Below, piece after piece: positions 1 to 8,650 of a stretch of 43,844 bases of DNA. Below the pieces are notes generated by a model. It saw only the letters and a list, made by a program, of their open reading frames with translations. It had not been told where the DNA came from and made no database searches. Each line of letters begins with the position of its first letter. The stretch's first letter is position 1. The translations under genes and the position numbers were made by a program. The stretch spans positions 1 to 43,844 of the forward strand of contig JAUNOP010000018.1 of the NCBI GenBank assembly GCA_030537135.1, read 5' to 3'. Origin of the DNA: Eubacteriales bacterium. Its GTDB lineage: Bacteria > Bacillota > Clostridia > Lachnospirales > Lachnospiraceae.

Positions 1-50
1 CGACACCACGGGTATGAACCGTGTGCTCTAGCCAACTGAGCTATCTCGCC
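1..50 (-). tRNA. tRNA-Met(CAT), 3' part cut by window edge
   Basis: Read on the minus strand, the acceptor start GGCGAGA is followed by a D-arm and a CACGG/CCGTG anticodon stem with loop TTCATAC, so the anticodon is CAT. The stem lacks the three G-C pairs of an initiator tRNA, so this looks like elongator tRNA-Met. The variable and T arms lie beyond the left edge. It lies 17 bases after tRNA-Val and is probably co-transcribed with it. Confidence 0.9.
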
Positions 51-67
51 ATATTCTTTTTGTGGTA

Positions 68-140
68 TGGGGCCTATAGGGCTCGAACCTATGACCCTCT
101 GCTTGTAAGGCAGATGCTCTCCCAGCTGAGCTAAGACCCC
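68..140 (-). tRNA. tRNA-Val(TAC)
   Basis: A complete 73-nt cloverleaf is visible on the minus strand. The acceptor stem GGGGTCT pairs with AGGCCCC (one G-T pair), the anticodon stem is TCTGC/GCAGA with loop CTTACAA (anticodon TAC, valine), and the T-loop GTTCGAGCC is standard. The discriminator is A and no CCA is encoded. Confidence 0.95.
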
Positions 141-178
141 ATAAATTAGGTGCGGACATTTCCGCAACCGACTTGATT

Positions 179-208
179 ATTATATAACCAGTCGTGGGAT
201 TTTGTCAA
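179..208 (-). promoter_or_regulatory. Promoter of the tRNA-Val/tRNA-Met unit
   Basis: On the minus strand there is a perfect -35 TTGACA (208-203), an 18-bp spacer and a perfect -10 TATAAT (184-179). It lies about 40 bases upstream of tRNA-Val. A small inverted repeat (TGCGGA/TCCGCA, 151-166) falls in the leader. Confidence 0.8.
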
Positions 209-240
209 CTGTTTTTTTACTTTTTTCTGCTTTTTTATAC

Positions 241-405
241 AAGGCCTCCCCCCTGAGGGGGAAGACCTGATATTGCTTTATCCGAAGGTTTCTTTTCCTT
301 CTTTTTCAGCCTGACCTTCTGAGGGGAAGATCTGATGTTCTTTTATCCTCTTCCAGCAAGAAGGCTCCGACCTCTAAGGTGGGGGAGGATGTCACCTGAA
401 GTAGG
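241..405. repeat. Decayed short repeats downstream of purL
   Basis: Two similar stretches of about 30 bases (253-283 and 319-348), each running from CTGAGGGG through a TCTGAT- or CCTGAT-like core to TTTATCC, are followed by a third C- and G-rich piece at 370-400 that runs into the purL stop codon. They contain G-run/C-run inverted repeats. They look like worn copies of a short interspersed repeat. No terminator with a T-run is evident for purL here. Confidence 0.35.
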
Positions 406-3400
406 CAACTCCAGACTCAAAAATTCTGATATCCTGTTCTCCGTAAATATTCACGGCCACACCGCCGCCGCGGCGCTCCGAATGAGCCATCTTGCCGAGT
501 ACACGGCCATCCGGACTTGTGATGCCCTCCACTGCGCAGTAGGAGCCGTTCACATTCCATTCTTCGTCATTAACCAGAAGATTTCCGTCTGCATCCACAT
601 ACTGAGTTGCCACCTGTCCGTTTGCAAAGAGCTTTCTGAGCCATTCTTCATTTGCCACAAAGCGTCCCTCTCCGTGAGAAGCCGGATTGCAGTACACACC
701 GCCGAGCTGCGCTTTCTGAAGCCATGGAGACTTATTGCTCACTACCTTTGTGTATACCATCTTAGAGATATGACGTCCAATGGTATTATAGGTCAGAGTC
801 GGAGAGTTTGCATTTTGTCCGGTAATCTCTCCGCCAGGAACCAACCCCAGCTTAATAAGAGCCTGGAAGCCATTGCAGATGCCAAGAGCAAGGCCGTCCC
901 TCTCATTCAGAAGCTTCATCACAGCCTCCTTGATCTTCTCATTCTGGAAGGCGGTTGCAAAGAACTTTGCAGAGCCGTCCGGCTCATCGCCTGCTGAGAA
1001 GCCGCCTGGGAACATGATCATCTGCGCCTGACTGATCGCCTTCTCAAACAGCTCCACAGAATCACGGATATCCTCTGCTGTAAGGTTCTTAAATACCTTC
1101 ACATCCACATTTGCGCCTGCCCTCTCAAAAGCACGGGTGCTGTCATATTCACAGTTTGTTCCTGGAAATACAGGAATAAATACGGTTGGCTTTGCCACCT
1201 TATTCCTGCACACATAGATATTCTTGGTTTCATACAGCTTCACAGAAGAAATGTTTTCCTGCTGTGCCTCTCCGGAATGAGTCCTGAACACGCTCTCCAG
1301 AGTATTCGTCCAGGTTTTCTGTGCCTCGTCCAGAGAAATTTCCATATCTCTGTAGGAAATCGCCGCTTTCTTTGTCACCTCGCCGATAACCGTGTAGGTG
1401 ACAGAAAGGCTTCCGACTCTTCCCTCAGGAACCTCGCAGAGTAAATCTCCAAATCCAGGAACAAAGAGATCTCTCTCATCCACATTGTGTTCTATCTTCA
1501 CACCCATACGATTTCCAAAGGCCATCTTGCTGACAGCAGCAGCAATTCCATGACGATCCAGAGCATAGGCAGAAACAATCCTTCCTTCCTGAATGTCCTC
1601 TCTCACCCGTGCATACAGGTCCATAAGCGCAGGATAATCTGGCAGAGAGTATTCTGCCTTTGGCATACGTATCCATATCAGCTTATTTCCCGGCTTCTTG
1701 AGTTCAGGGGTAATCACATCCTGAAGCTTTGCTGTATCCACGGCAAAGGAGACCAGTGTCGGAGGAACATCTATATCATTAAAGGTACCGGACATACTGT
1801 CCTTTCCTCCTATGGACGGAAGTCCAAAGCCCAGCTGCGCAGAATAAGCGCCAAGGAGAGCTGCAAACGGCTGGCTCCATCTCTTCGGATCCTCTGTCAT
1901 ACGGCGGAAATATTCCTGGAAGGTAAAGCGGATCTTGGAATAATCACCGCCTGCTGCCACAATTCTTGCCACAGATTCCACCACTGCATACACAGCTCCA
2001 TGGTAGGGACTCCAGCTTGAGAGATAAGGGTCAAAGCCATAGGACATCATTGTGACCGTGTTGGTTCTTCCCTTGAGGACAGGAACCTTGGCAACCATAG
2101 CCTGCGTCTCTGTCATCTGGTATTTTCCGCCATAGGGCATGAACACAGAGCCAGCGCCAATGGAGCCGTCAAACATCTCCACAAGTCCCTTCTGGGAGCA
2201 TACGTTCAAATCTCCCAGAACCTCAAGCCATTTTGCCTTCACATCAGCAATGTCTTTCCTCTCCTCAAGAAGATTACCCTCTCTGGATGGGATTTCCACT
2301 GTGACCTCAGTCTCCTGATGCGCGCCGTTGGTATCCAGGAAGGCTCTGGAAATATTCACGATTTCCTTTCCTCTCCACGCCAGAACCAGACGCGGCTCCT
2401 CTGTGACAACAGCAACCTTGACTGCCTCCAGATTCTCCTCATTTGCATATCTCAGGAAGGTATCCACATCCTTAGGATCTACCACAACAGCCATACGCTC
2501 CTGGGATTCCGAGATGGCAATCTCTGTTCCGTCCAGTCCGGCATATTTCTTAGGCACCCTGTCAAGGTCTACACGAAGTCCGCTCGCCAGCTCGCCGATG
2601 GCAACAGAGACTCCGCCCGCGCCAAAGTCATTGCACTTCTTGATGATTGCGCTGACCTCTTCTCTTCGGAACATGCGCTGGATCTTACGCTCTGTGGGTG
2701 CATTTCCCTTCTGCACCTCAGCGCCGCACACCTCAATAGACGCCTCTGTGTGTACCTTGGAGGAGCCTGTGGCGCCGCCGATGCCATCACGGCCGGTACG
2801 TCCGCCCAGAAGGATAATCACATCTCCTGGGTCTGAGTTCTCACGGATAACCGCGCGTCTCGGAGCAGCGCCCAGAACAGCGCCGATTTCCATTCTCTTT
2901 GCCACATAGTTTGGATGATAAATCTCTTTTACATAGCCAGTGGCAAGTCCAATCTGATTTCCATAGGAGCTGTAGCCCTGCGCTGCGCCCCTCACCAGCT
3001 TTTTCTGAGGAAGCTTACCCTTCAGGGTATCCTTCACAGACACAGTGGGGTCGGCGGCTCCTGTCACACGCATAGCCTGATATACATAGGTACGTCCTGA
3101 GAGCGGGTCGCGGATAGCGCCTCCCAAACAGGTGGCAGCGCCGCCGAACGGTTCGATTTCTGTAGGGTGGTTGTGCGTCTCATTCTTGAAATTAATGAGC
3201 CACTCTTCTTCCTTTCCATCCACATCCACAGGAACCACGATGGAGCAGGCATTGATTTCGTCAGATTCCTCCTGGTCCGCAAGCTTTCCCTCTGCCTTAA
3301 GCTTCTTCATGGCAGCAAGAGCCAGATCCATCAGGCACACAAATTTATCGTCTCTTCCTTTATATAAAACCGCTCTGTCCGCAAGATACTGCTCATAGGT

Positions 3401-4156
3401 ATCCTGAATCGGCTTCTTATAATCGCCTTCCTCAAACTCCACCTTTGTAAGCTCTGTGGAAAAGGTGGTATGACGGCAATGGTCAGACCAGTAGGTGTCC
3501 AGAACACGGATTTCTGTCACAGACGGATCTCTCTTCTCTTCTCCCTTAAAATACTTCTGAATATGCAGGAAATCCTTAAAGGTCATGGCAAGATTCAGGG
3601 AGCTGTACAGAGCCTTCAGCTCGTCCTCTGGCATATCCTGAAAGCCCTCAAAGATTTTCACATCCTCCGGCTCGTCAAACACAGTTACCAAAGTCTCTGG
3701 CTTGTCCATGCCTGTCTCTCTGGAGTCTACCGGGTTAATGCAATGGTTCTTGACAGCGGCAAATTCCTCGTCAGAAATATCCCCTTCAATTACATAGGTC
3801 GTAGCAGAGCGGATAATCGGCTGCGCGTCCTCCTTGAGGAACTGCACGCACTGCACTGCTGAGTCTGCTCTCTGGTCAAACTGGCCGGGCAGAAATTCCA
3901 CTGAAAATACACGGGAATTCTCTGCCGTCTCAAAGCTCTCTCTATACAAATCATCTACTGGCGGCTCTGCAAAAACAGTTTTGCAGGCCTTCTCAAAAAC
4001 CTTGTCAGAAAGATTCTCCACATCATAGCGAATCAGCACACGTACACCTGTTACATCCCCGATTCCCAGATAATGCCTGATTTCATGCCGAAGCTCCTTT
4101 GCCCTTACCGCAAAGCCTGGTTTTTTCTCCACATAAACACGTCTTACGTTACTCAT
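392..4156 (-). CDS. purL: Phosphoribosylformylglycinamidine synthase, PurL-PurQ fusion
   Basis: Converts FGAR, glutamine and ATP to FGAM, the fourth step of IMP synthesis, in the cytoplasm. At 1254 residues it is the large single-chain form with synthetase and glutaminase in one protein. The FGAM-synthase core is marked by SDHCRHTTF near residue 230 and by GGAIRDPLSGR. The glutaminase part runs from about residue 989 and starts with VFPGTNCEYD; the triad is Cys1094 (GICNGFQ), His1225 and Glu1227 (AHSER). The start is chosen because AGAAAGGA lies 8 bases before the ATG. It is transcribed away from the LysR gene and is separate from purE-M-N-D at 20-24 kb. A small mobile element sits directly upstream of its Shine-Dalgarno sequence. 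The family call is near certain. Confidence 0.97.
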   Translation of the reverse strand: MSNVRRVYVEKKPGFAVRAKELRHEIRHYLGIGDVTGVRVLIRYDVENLSDKVFEKACKTVFAEPPVDDLYRESFETAENSRVFSVEFLPGQFDQRADSAVQCVQFLKEDAQPIIRSATTYVIEGDISDEEFAAVKNHCINPVDSRETGMDKPETLVTVFDEPEDVKIFEGFQDMPEDELKALYSSLNLAMTFKDFLHIQKYFKGEEKRDPSVTEIRVLDTYWSDHCRHTTFSTELTKVEFEEGDYKKPIQDTYEQYLADRAVLYKGRDDKFVCLMDLALAAMKKLKAEGKLADQEESDEINACSIVVPVDVDGKEEEWLINFKNETHNHPTEIEPFGGAATCLGGAIRDPLSGRTYVYQAMRVTGAADPTVSVKDTLKGKLPQKKLVRGAAQGYSSYGNQIGLATGYVKEIYHPNYVAKRMEIGAVLGAAPRRAVIRENSDPGDVIILLGGRTGRDGIGGATGSSKVHTEASIEVCGAEVQKGNAPTERKIQRMFRREEVSAIIKKCNDFGAGGVSVAIGELASGLRVDLDRVPKKYAGLDGTEIAISESQERMAVVVDPKDVDTFLRYANEENLEAVKVAVVTEEPRLVLAWRGKEIVNISRAFLDTNGAHQETEVTVEIPSREGNLLEERKDIADVKAKWLEVLGDLNVCSQKGLVEMFDGSIGAGSVFMPYGGKYQMTETQAMVAKVPVLKGRTNTVTMMSYGFDPYLSSWSPYHGAVYAVVESVARIVAAGGDYSKIRFTFQEYFRRMTEDPKRWSQPFAALLGAYSAQLGFGLPSIGGKDSMSGTFNDIDVPPTLVSFAVDTAKLQDVITPELKKPGNKLIWIRMPKAEYSLPDYPALMDLYARVREDIQEGRIVSAYALDRHGIAAAVSKMAFGNRMGVKIEHNVDERDLFVPGFGDLLCEVPEGRVGSLSVTYTVIGEVTKKAAISYRDMEISLDEAQKTWTNTLESVFRTHSGEAQQENISSVKLYETKNIYVCRNKVAKPTVFIPVFPGTNCEYDSTRAFERAGANVDVKVFKNLTAEDIRDSVELFEKAISQAQMIMFPGGFSAGDEPDGSAKFFATAFQNEKIKEAVMKLLNERDGLALGICNGFQALIKLGLVPGGEITGQNANSPTLTYNTIGRHISKMVYTKVVSNKSPWLQKAQLGGVYCNPASHGEGRFVANEEWLRKLFANGQVATQYVDADGNLLVNDEEWNVNGSYCAVEGITSPDGRVLGKMAHSERRGGGVAVNIYGEQDIRIFESGVAYFR

Positions 4157-4172
4157 AAAACAGGTCCTTTCT

Positions 4173-4233
4173 GTTACTGTTCACGTGCGGCTGCTTTATC
4201 AAGCGTACTGCTGTGAACAAGGTGAACAGTAAC
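4173..4233. mobile_element. MITE-like element, copy A (short, 61 bp), in purL leader
   Basis: The ends are perfect 12-bp inverted repeats, GTTACTGTTCAC and GTGAACAGTAAC. It is flanked on both sides by TCCTTTCT (4165-4172 and 4234-4241), a perfect 8-bp target duplication. Its right 35 bases match the right ends of the 133-bp copies at 13392 and 31587, so it is an internally deleted member. On the minus strand the duplicated site reads AGAAAGGA, which is the ribosome site of purL; the insertion therefore copied that site rather than destroying it. It has no coding capacity. Confidence 0.85.
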
Positions 4234-4291
4234 TCCTTTCTTGTAGTGTAATCAATAAGTGTTCTGTCTTTGTTGCTTTTTTTTCAGTTTT

Positions 4292-4320
4292 ATAGTATCA
4301 TACTTCATATCATTAGTAAA
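4292..4320 (-). promoter_or_regulatory. Candidate purL promoter
   Basis: On the minus strand TTTACT (4320-4315) and TACTAT (4297-4292) are 17 bp apart, about 135 bases before the purL ATG. A small palindrome AGTATCATACT (4294-4304) overlaps the -10 and could be an operator for the divergent LysR protein. That link is conjecture. Confidence 0.4.
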
Positions 4321-4372
4321 ATTAATATATCTTATATCTTTTATTAGTATTATAGATAAAAGGGGATCTTCT

Positions 4373-5257
4373 ATGGACATTAATCTTGAGCTTTACCGTG
4401 TATTTTATTATGTGGCGACAACGCTTAGCTTTTCAGAGGCTTCCAGACAATTATATATTTCCCAGTCTGCTGTGAGTCAATCCATTAAAGTCCTGGAAAA
4501 AAAGCTGAATCAGACGCTTTTCACCCGAAGCACCAAGCATGTTCTTCTCACGCCTGAGGGAGAGACGCTTCTGCGCCATGTAGAGCCTGCCATCCGTATG
4601 CTTGCAGAGGGGGAAGCTCTTCTTACGCAGCAGTCCTCCTTAAGAGGCCAGCTTCGTATCGGCGCCAGCGACACCATCTGCCGATATTTCCTTGTCGATT
4701 ATCTGAAGCGTTTTCATGAGGAATACCCTGACGTACACATCAAGGTTATCAACCGGACCTCCATCGGCTGTGTGGAGCTTCTTGAAAGCGGACAGGTAGA
4801 CTGTATTGTATCTAATTATCCAAATTCCCGCCTTGACATCCATGCCAATTTTCAAATTGTAAAGGAATTCCAGGATGTGTTCGTCGCAAATTCAAAATAT
4901 TTTCCGCTAAATGACCAGGAGCTTTCCTTTGAGCAGCTCCTTGGCCTTCCTATTCTGATGCTGACGCAGCGCAGCACCACCAGCGAATACCTGCATCAAT
5001 ATCTCTCCTCCTTTGGACTGCGGCTTCATCCTGAGGTGGAGCTAAGCAGCAATGATCTTCTTATCGACCTTGCCGGAATCGGCCTTGGCATTGCCTTTGT
5101 TCCAAATTATATGCTGAAAGGACAAAAGAACCTGTTTTGCTTAAAGCTTCGGGAACAGATGCCTCCCAGACAGCTTATTCTTGCAAAACAGGGTCTTCTT
5201 CCTACCTCTCCGGCTGCAGAGGCATTTATGAAATACTTTGTAACTGAGCAGAAATAG
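4373..5257 (+). CDS. LysR-family transcriptional regulator
   Basis: A 294-residue protein of the usual LysR length. The N-terminal winged helix-turn-helix is at about residues 2-60, with the typical FSEASRQLYISQSAVSQSI recognition region and RSTKHVLLTPEGETLL wing. A periplasmic-binding-like effector domain follows from about residue 90 (RIGASDTICRYFLVDYL). The ATG at 4373 is preferred over an upstream in-frame start because AAAGGGGA lies about 7 bases before it and residue 1 then begins the DNA-binding domain. It is divergent from purL with roughly 215 bases between the starts, a layout in which LysR proteins often control the neighbour. The sequence does not reveal the effector or the true target. 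Confidence 0.93.
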   Translation: MDINLELYRVFYYVATTLSFSEASRQLYISQSAVSQSIKVLEKKLNQTLFTRSTKHVLLTPEGETLLRHVEPAIRMLAEGEALLTQQSSLRGQLRIGASDTICRYFLVDYLKRFHEEYPDVHIKVINRTSIGCVELLESGQVDCIVSNYPNSRLDIHANFQIVKEFQDVFVANSKYFPLNDQELSFEQLLGLPILMLTQRSTTSEYLHQYLSSFGLRLHPEVELSSNDLLIDLAGIGLGIAFVPNYMLKGQKNLFCLKLREQMPPRQLILAKQGLLPTSPAAEAFMKYFVTEQK

Positions 5258-5343
5258 TAAGAAGCTGTCGGAAAATGGAAGACCCATTTATTCTTATTCA
5301 TTCCTTTATTATTCCTGACAAAGACTTTACCTTTATTTTTCAT

Positions 5344-5472
5344 TCACATTGCCACAGCTACCTCAATCGTTGTCTTTCCCTTCTTGATTTCCTTTATCAT
5401 GCCCTTAACGCTTATTGCAATCTTGGAGTTGGAAGACTTATAGGTTATCTTTTTTAGATTGAAGGGCTGGAA
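5344..5472 (-). pseudogene. Possible remnant of a bacterial Ig-like (Big_2) domain
   Basis: The minus strand is open here without a good start codon. It encodes ITYKSSNSKIAISVKGMIK followed by EIKKGKTTIEVAVAM and a stop. This pattern (KSSNSK-A, KG-I-IKKGKTTI-V) resembles the core of group 2 bacterial Ig-like domains found in surface proteins. No ribosome site or remaining parent gene is present, so if real it is a relic. The stretch 5258-5571 holds no other supported gene. Confidence 0.3.
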
Positions 5473-5571
5473 TTAGCAGTAACTAACTCTCATTCATGAA
5501 ACTACATTGCGTTTGTGCTGATTATGTGTTATGATGACGTGAAAACAAAGAAAAGTTCAGAGGACAATGTA

Positions 5572-5940
5572 TTGAAAAAAAAAGAAAAGATTTTTATAGC
5601 AGCTCTTTTGCTTCTTGCAGGAATCCTATCTCTCCTCTTTTCATTGACAGGGAGAAAAGAAAGCGCCTCCATCCGCATCTGCGTGGACGGCGAGGAATAC
5701 GGCATCTACTCTCTGTCCGAGGATCAGGTGATTTCCATAGGCGATACCAATATATGTGAAATCAAGGACGGACATGTCTCCATGATTGAAGCTACCTGTC
5801 CAGACCATCTCTGCATGAAGCAAAGGCCTATTGACGAAAACGGAGGCACCATTGTATGCCTTCCAAACAAAGTAATTATAGAAGGAGAAAAAGCCGCAGA
5901 TTCCGACGGCAGTCAGCCGGAAATAGATGCAGCTACTTGA
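5572..5940 (+). CDS. Membrane-anchored NusG domain II protein
   Basis: A small protein of 122 residues if translation starts at TTG 5572, or 141 from an upstream ATG at 5515. The TTG is favoured because AGAGGA lies 7 bases before it. One membrane segment (IFIAALLLLAGILSLLFSL) is followed by an exported NusG-II-like beta domain with the family's two-cysteine motif ATCPDHLCMKQ and a further CLPN motif. Function is not established; in Firmicutes this domain is commonly paired with the Gx-type transporter gene that starts 3 bases after this stop codon. The two form an operon, and the product probably acts at the outer face of the membrane. Confidence 0.75.
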   Translation: MKKKEKIFIAALLLLAGILSLLFSLTGRKESASIRICVDGEEYGIYSLSEDQVISIGDTNICEIKDGHVSMIEATCPDHLCMKQRPIDENGGTIVCLPNKVIIEGEKAADSDGSQPEIDAAT

Positions 5941-5943
5941 CAT

Positions 5944-6423
5944 ATGACAAAAAAGGTTTCCTATTTGGGGCTGTTTTCAGCCATTGCTATTATTTTCGGT
6001 TATGTAGAAACACTTATTCCTGTATTTGCAGGTATTCCAGGCATTAAGCTGGGACTTGCCAATTTGTGCGTCCTGTTTATCCTGATACGATATTCCTTTC
6101 GCGAGGCTGCGCTGGTATCCGTAGTTCGCATCCTGGTTATTGGTTTTCTCTTTGGAAACCTGTTCAGCATTGTTTACAGTCTGGCAGGAGCTGCCTTAAG
6201 CCTTAGCGTCATGACCCTCATAAAAAAAAAGACAGACTTCAGCCTGCTCGGTATCAGTGTGGCAGGCGGCGTATCCCACAATATCGGTCAGCTCATCATA
6301 GCCATGCTCCTCGTTGAAAACACAAGCCTTGTGTATTATGCCCCTGCGCTCCTTGTTTCTGGTGTTGTCACAGGGCTTTTGATCGGGTGGCTGACAGAAC
6401 AGGTAGGGAGAAGAATTCCATAA
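5944..6423 (+). CDS. Gx transporter family / heptaprenyl diphosphate synthase component I-like membrane protein
   Basis: 159 residues with about five hydrophobic segments, beginning MTKKVSYLGLFSAIAIIFGY. The pattern GIPGIKLGLANLCVLFILI and the C-terminal GGVSHNIGQLIIA are typical of the family annotated as heptaprenyl diphosphate synthase component I or Gx transporter. The family resembles ECF-type substrate-binding membrane subunits; its substrate is unknown. It follows the NusG-II gene after 3 bases, which fits an operon. No energising subunit is nearby. The gene ends before a strong shared terminator. Confidence 0.8.
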   Translation: MTKKVSYLGLFSAIAIIFGYVETLIPVFAGIPGIKLGLANLCVLFILIRYSFREAALVSVVRILVIGFLFGNLFSIVYSLAGAALSLSVMTLIKKKTDFSLLGISVAGGVSHNIGQLIIAMLLVENTSLVYYAPALLVSGVVTGLLIGWLTEQVGRRIP

Positions 6424-6512
6424 AACCATCTTAATAAGACTCTTTATCTTCACTCAAAAAAATTTTTCCAAAATGGTCTCAAAGCTGCTCCTTTATTACA
6501 AGCAGTAAATTA

Positions 6513-6573
6513 CAAAGAGTCTGATTTATTGCAGCAGTCTCCCATAGCACTTCGCAATAATCAGACTCTTTTT
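6513..6573. terminator. Strong two-way terminator hairpin
   Basis: CAAAGAGTCTGATTTATTGC (6513-6532) pairs with GCAATAATCAGACTCTTT (6554-6571), with one bulged base. T-runs lie on the plus-strand side and A-runs on the other, so it can stop both the Gx gene and the convergent sugar transferase. Confidence 0.85.
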
Positions 6574-6583
6574 AGTCTCCTGT

Positions 6584-6621
6584 GAAGCGAAAATTCGCAA
6601 TCCGCTTACTGATACGTGAAA
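6584..6621. repeat. Palindromic repeat family 1, degenerate copy
   Basis: Matches the family 1 pattern (AGCGRAAATTCGCAATCCGCTT-like, then TGATACGT) with several changes. It lies between the terminator and the sugar transferase stop codon. Better copies are at 8651 and 34985. Confidence 0.6.
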
Positions 6622-6632
6622 GACCATCACAG

Positions 6633-8051
6633 TTATTTTGATCCTTCTCTCTTGAGTACCACCAATATGGTTTTTACTAAGAGCTTAATATCCAATCCCA
6701 AACTCCAATCACAAATATATTTCATATCAAGCTTTACTACTTTTTCAAAATCTGTTATTTCACTTCTCCCATTTGCCTGCCACATTCCTGTAAGACCTGG
6801 TTTTATCGCAAGCCTTGCTCTATGGTGCAATTCATATTTCTGCCATTCATCCACAGTAGGCGGTCTTGTGCCAACAAGGCTCATATCACCTTTTAGTACA
6901 TTCCAAAACTGGGGAAATTCATCAATAGAAGTCTTTCGAATGAAATGCCCAACTCCCTTAATAATTCGTGGATCATCGTCCAGCTTAAACATCAGTCCAT
7001 TTCCAAAATTGTTCTGAGCTTCCAGTTCCTTTTTTCGTTCTTCTGCATCCATATACATAGAGCGGAACTTATATATCCGAAATTTCTTTCCATTCTTCCC
7101 TACTCTTATCTGAGAAAAGAAGATAGGTCCCGGAGATTTAATATAAATCCAAGGTCCCACAATCACTGTGAGAAGCAATGTAAAAACACATCCAATCAAT
7201 CCTCCGCAGATATCTATAAAGCGTTTTAATAGCATCTGCTTTTGTGTAACCATGTTCACACTAGTGGTTAACACTGTATAAGTTCCTAAAGGTTCTATTC
7301 TCTGTTTTTGTCCAATATATTCATGAATATGTGCCAATTTTTCATGAACTGTTACTCCCATTTCTAAAAACACCTTTGTAAGACGTTCACAAGCTGGAGA
7401 ACCCAATGGAAGATTCAGAAATACCTCATCCACCCATTCTCTGCACACATAGTCCGCTACAGAATTGACATCTGCTACTACTTGTACACCATCTATTATG
7501 CTTCCTACCAGGTCTGCATCCACAACAGCAATCCCAGATAAATAAAATCCCTCATAATTATTGTTTTTGATATTTTTTACTACATCTTTTATGTACTCCT
7601 GCGATGTCACAATTAACAAGGATCTCCTGCCAGAAGAAAGGCTCTTTTTCCAAAGATATTTTTTCCACAGAAGACGCGTAGTATAGCTCAGGAAAAAATA
7701 AATACAGCCCGTCATAAGCAGGCTTCCTCTGGAATAAACACCTCCTGTCTTTGTTAAAAATAAATAGAAAGTACAAAGCAATATTACCAATACATCATGC
7801 CGAAGTGTTTCTACCATCTCCTTATAAATGCCCCTTTTCAACACATTTTTCAGAGATTCGAAAAAAAACAGCACAAAAGTCTCTATCAAAAGTAAGACAA
7901 CAGCCAAATCTCGATAAAGATCATCCTGTAAAAAATTTCTAATTTTCAAATAAAAAAAACAAGACAAAAAAAACGCAACTTCCAAGCAAAGACAATCCAA
8001 AACCAGGAAATCCAAATGTTTCAGCCATCCTCGAGTTGATTTCTCATACAT
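6633..8051 (-). CDS. Polyprenyl-phosphate sugar-1-phosphate transferase (priming glycosyltransferase)
   Basis: Transfers a sugar-1-phosphate from a nucleotide sugar to a polyprenyl phosphate carrier, the first step of exopolysaccharide or capsule repeat-unit synthesis, at the inner membrane. The 472 residues show N-terminal membrane segments (about 10-125), a nucleotide-binding-like middle domain (145-265), and the C-terminal catalytic domain from about residue 277. That domain carries KRFIDICGG, FRIYKFRSMYMDAE, RKTSIDEFPQFWNVLKGDMS and GTRPP. No other polysaccharide genes lie within the window, so it is an orphan. The gene and its 5' flank look clearly more AT-rich than neighbours, which suggests separate acquisition. 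The sugar donor cannot be told. Confidence 0.92.
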   Translation of the reverse strand: MYEKSTRGWLKHLDFLVLDCLCLEVAFFLSCFFYLKIRNFLQDDLYRDLAVVLLLIETFVLFFFESLKNVLKRGIYKEMVETLRHDVLVILLCTFYLFLTKTGGVYSRGSLLMTGCIYFFLSYTTRLLWKKYLWKKSLSSGRRSLLIVTSQEYIKDVVKNIKNNNYEGFYLSGIAVVDADLVGSIIDGVQVVADVNSVADYVCREWVDEVFLNLPLGSPACERLTKVFLEMGVTVHEKLAHIHEYIGQKQRIEPLGTYTVLTTSVNMVTQKQMLLKRFIDICGGLIGCVFTLLLTVIVGPWIYIKSPGPIFFSQIRVGKNGKKFRIYKFRSMYMDAEERKKELEAQNNFGNGLMFKLDDDPRIIKGVGHFIRKTSIDEFPQFWNVLKGDMSLVGTRPPTVDEWQKYELHHRARLAIKPGLTGMWQANGRSEITDFEKVVKLDMKYICDWSLGLDIKLLVKTILVVLKREGSK

Positions 8052-8226
8052 AACGCAAACACCTAACCTTACAATTTTCTTTTTCTTATAATATCAGTCA
8101 AGCGGAATTTCGCAATCCGTAACCGTACAGCTGCTATCTCAGCTTCTCGCTTTCTGATATCCTTTTCCACACTTGAATAACTGGAAGACTCCGCCGCAAA
8201 AGCCTTACAATTATTGTCTTCCATAT

Positions 8227-8368
8227 TTTCATAGAACACACAAGTCTATGAAACAAATGCTACAGATTCATTATCATGATACCAAAGCTAAAAAGTCATG
8301 TATTTCGTATCTACCTTTATGGCAGATATGAAAGCTTGCTTTCCTACTTGCATAAAAACACATGACTT
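8227..8368. ncRNA. Candidate structured RNA or DNA element
   Basis: Three inverted repeats occur in 140 bases. TTTCATAGA/TCTATGAAA (8227-8253) is a simple hairpin. AAGTCATGT (8293-8301) pairs with ACATGACTT (8360-8368) and encloses TTTCGTATCT (8303-8312) pairing with AGATATGAAA (8324-8333) through one G-T. No reading frame or family match is seen. Transcription is unproven. Confidence 0.3.
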
Positions 8369-8602
8369 CAGAAACCGTAAACCATGAAAAAACAATCCAT
8401 ATAAATCGAATTTCAAGCATTCAAAAAATATTAGATATAGAACAATGATGTCGGGGTTAAAAGGTATTTTGACCCTTACATTTCGTTATCAGTATACTAT
8501 TCTTCCAAAAGATTTTCAATCATCAATTTGTCCAATTCTACTATTATTTCTAGTCTTTCTATAATGCATTTAAGCAAAAAACGTCATATATTTTCTGATT
8601 TC

Positions 8603-8645
8603 AAAAAATAGGTCTGAAAATAATAGAATTCTCAGACCTATTTTT
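8603..8645 (-). terminator. ridA terminator
   Basis: AAAAATAGGTCTGA pairs perfectly with TCAGACCTATTTTT around a short AT loop. It lies 45 bases past the ridA stop codon. The stem is flanked by A and T runs, so it may work in both directions. Confidence 0.85.
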
Positions 8646-8650
8646 CGCAT

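Noticed and set aside
335-997. Plus-strand open frame of 220 codons
   Set aside because: Antisense to the conserved glutaminase domain of purL.
5275-5457. Plus-strand 60-codon open frame after the LysR gene
   Set aside because: No ribosome site and no coding look; the opposite strand has the more protein-like pattern.
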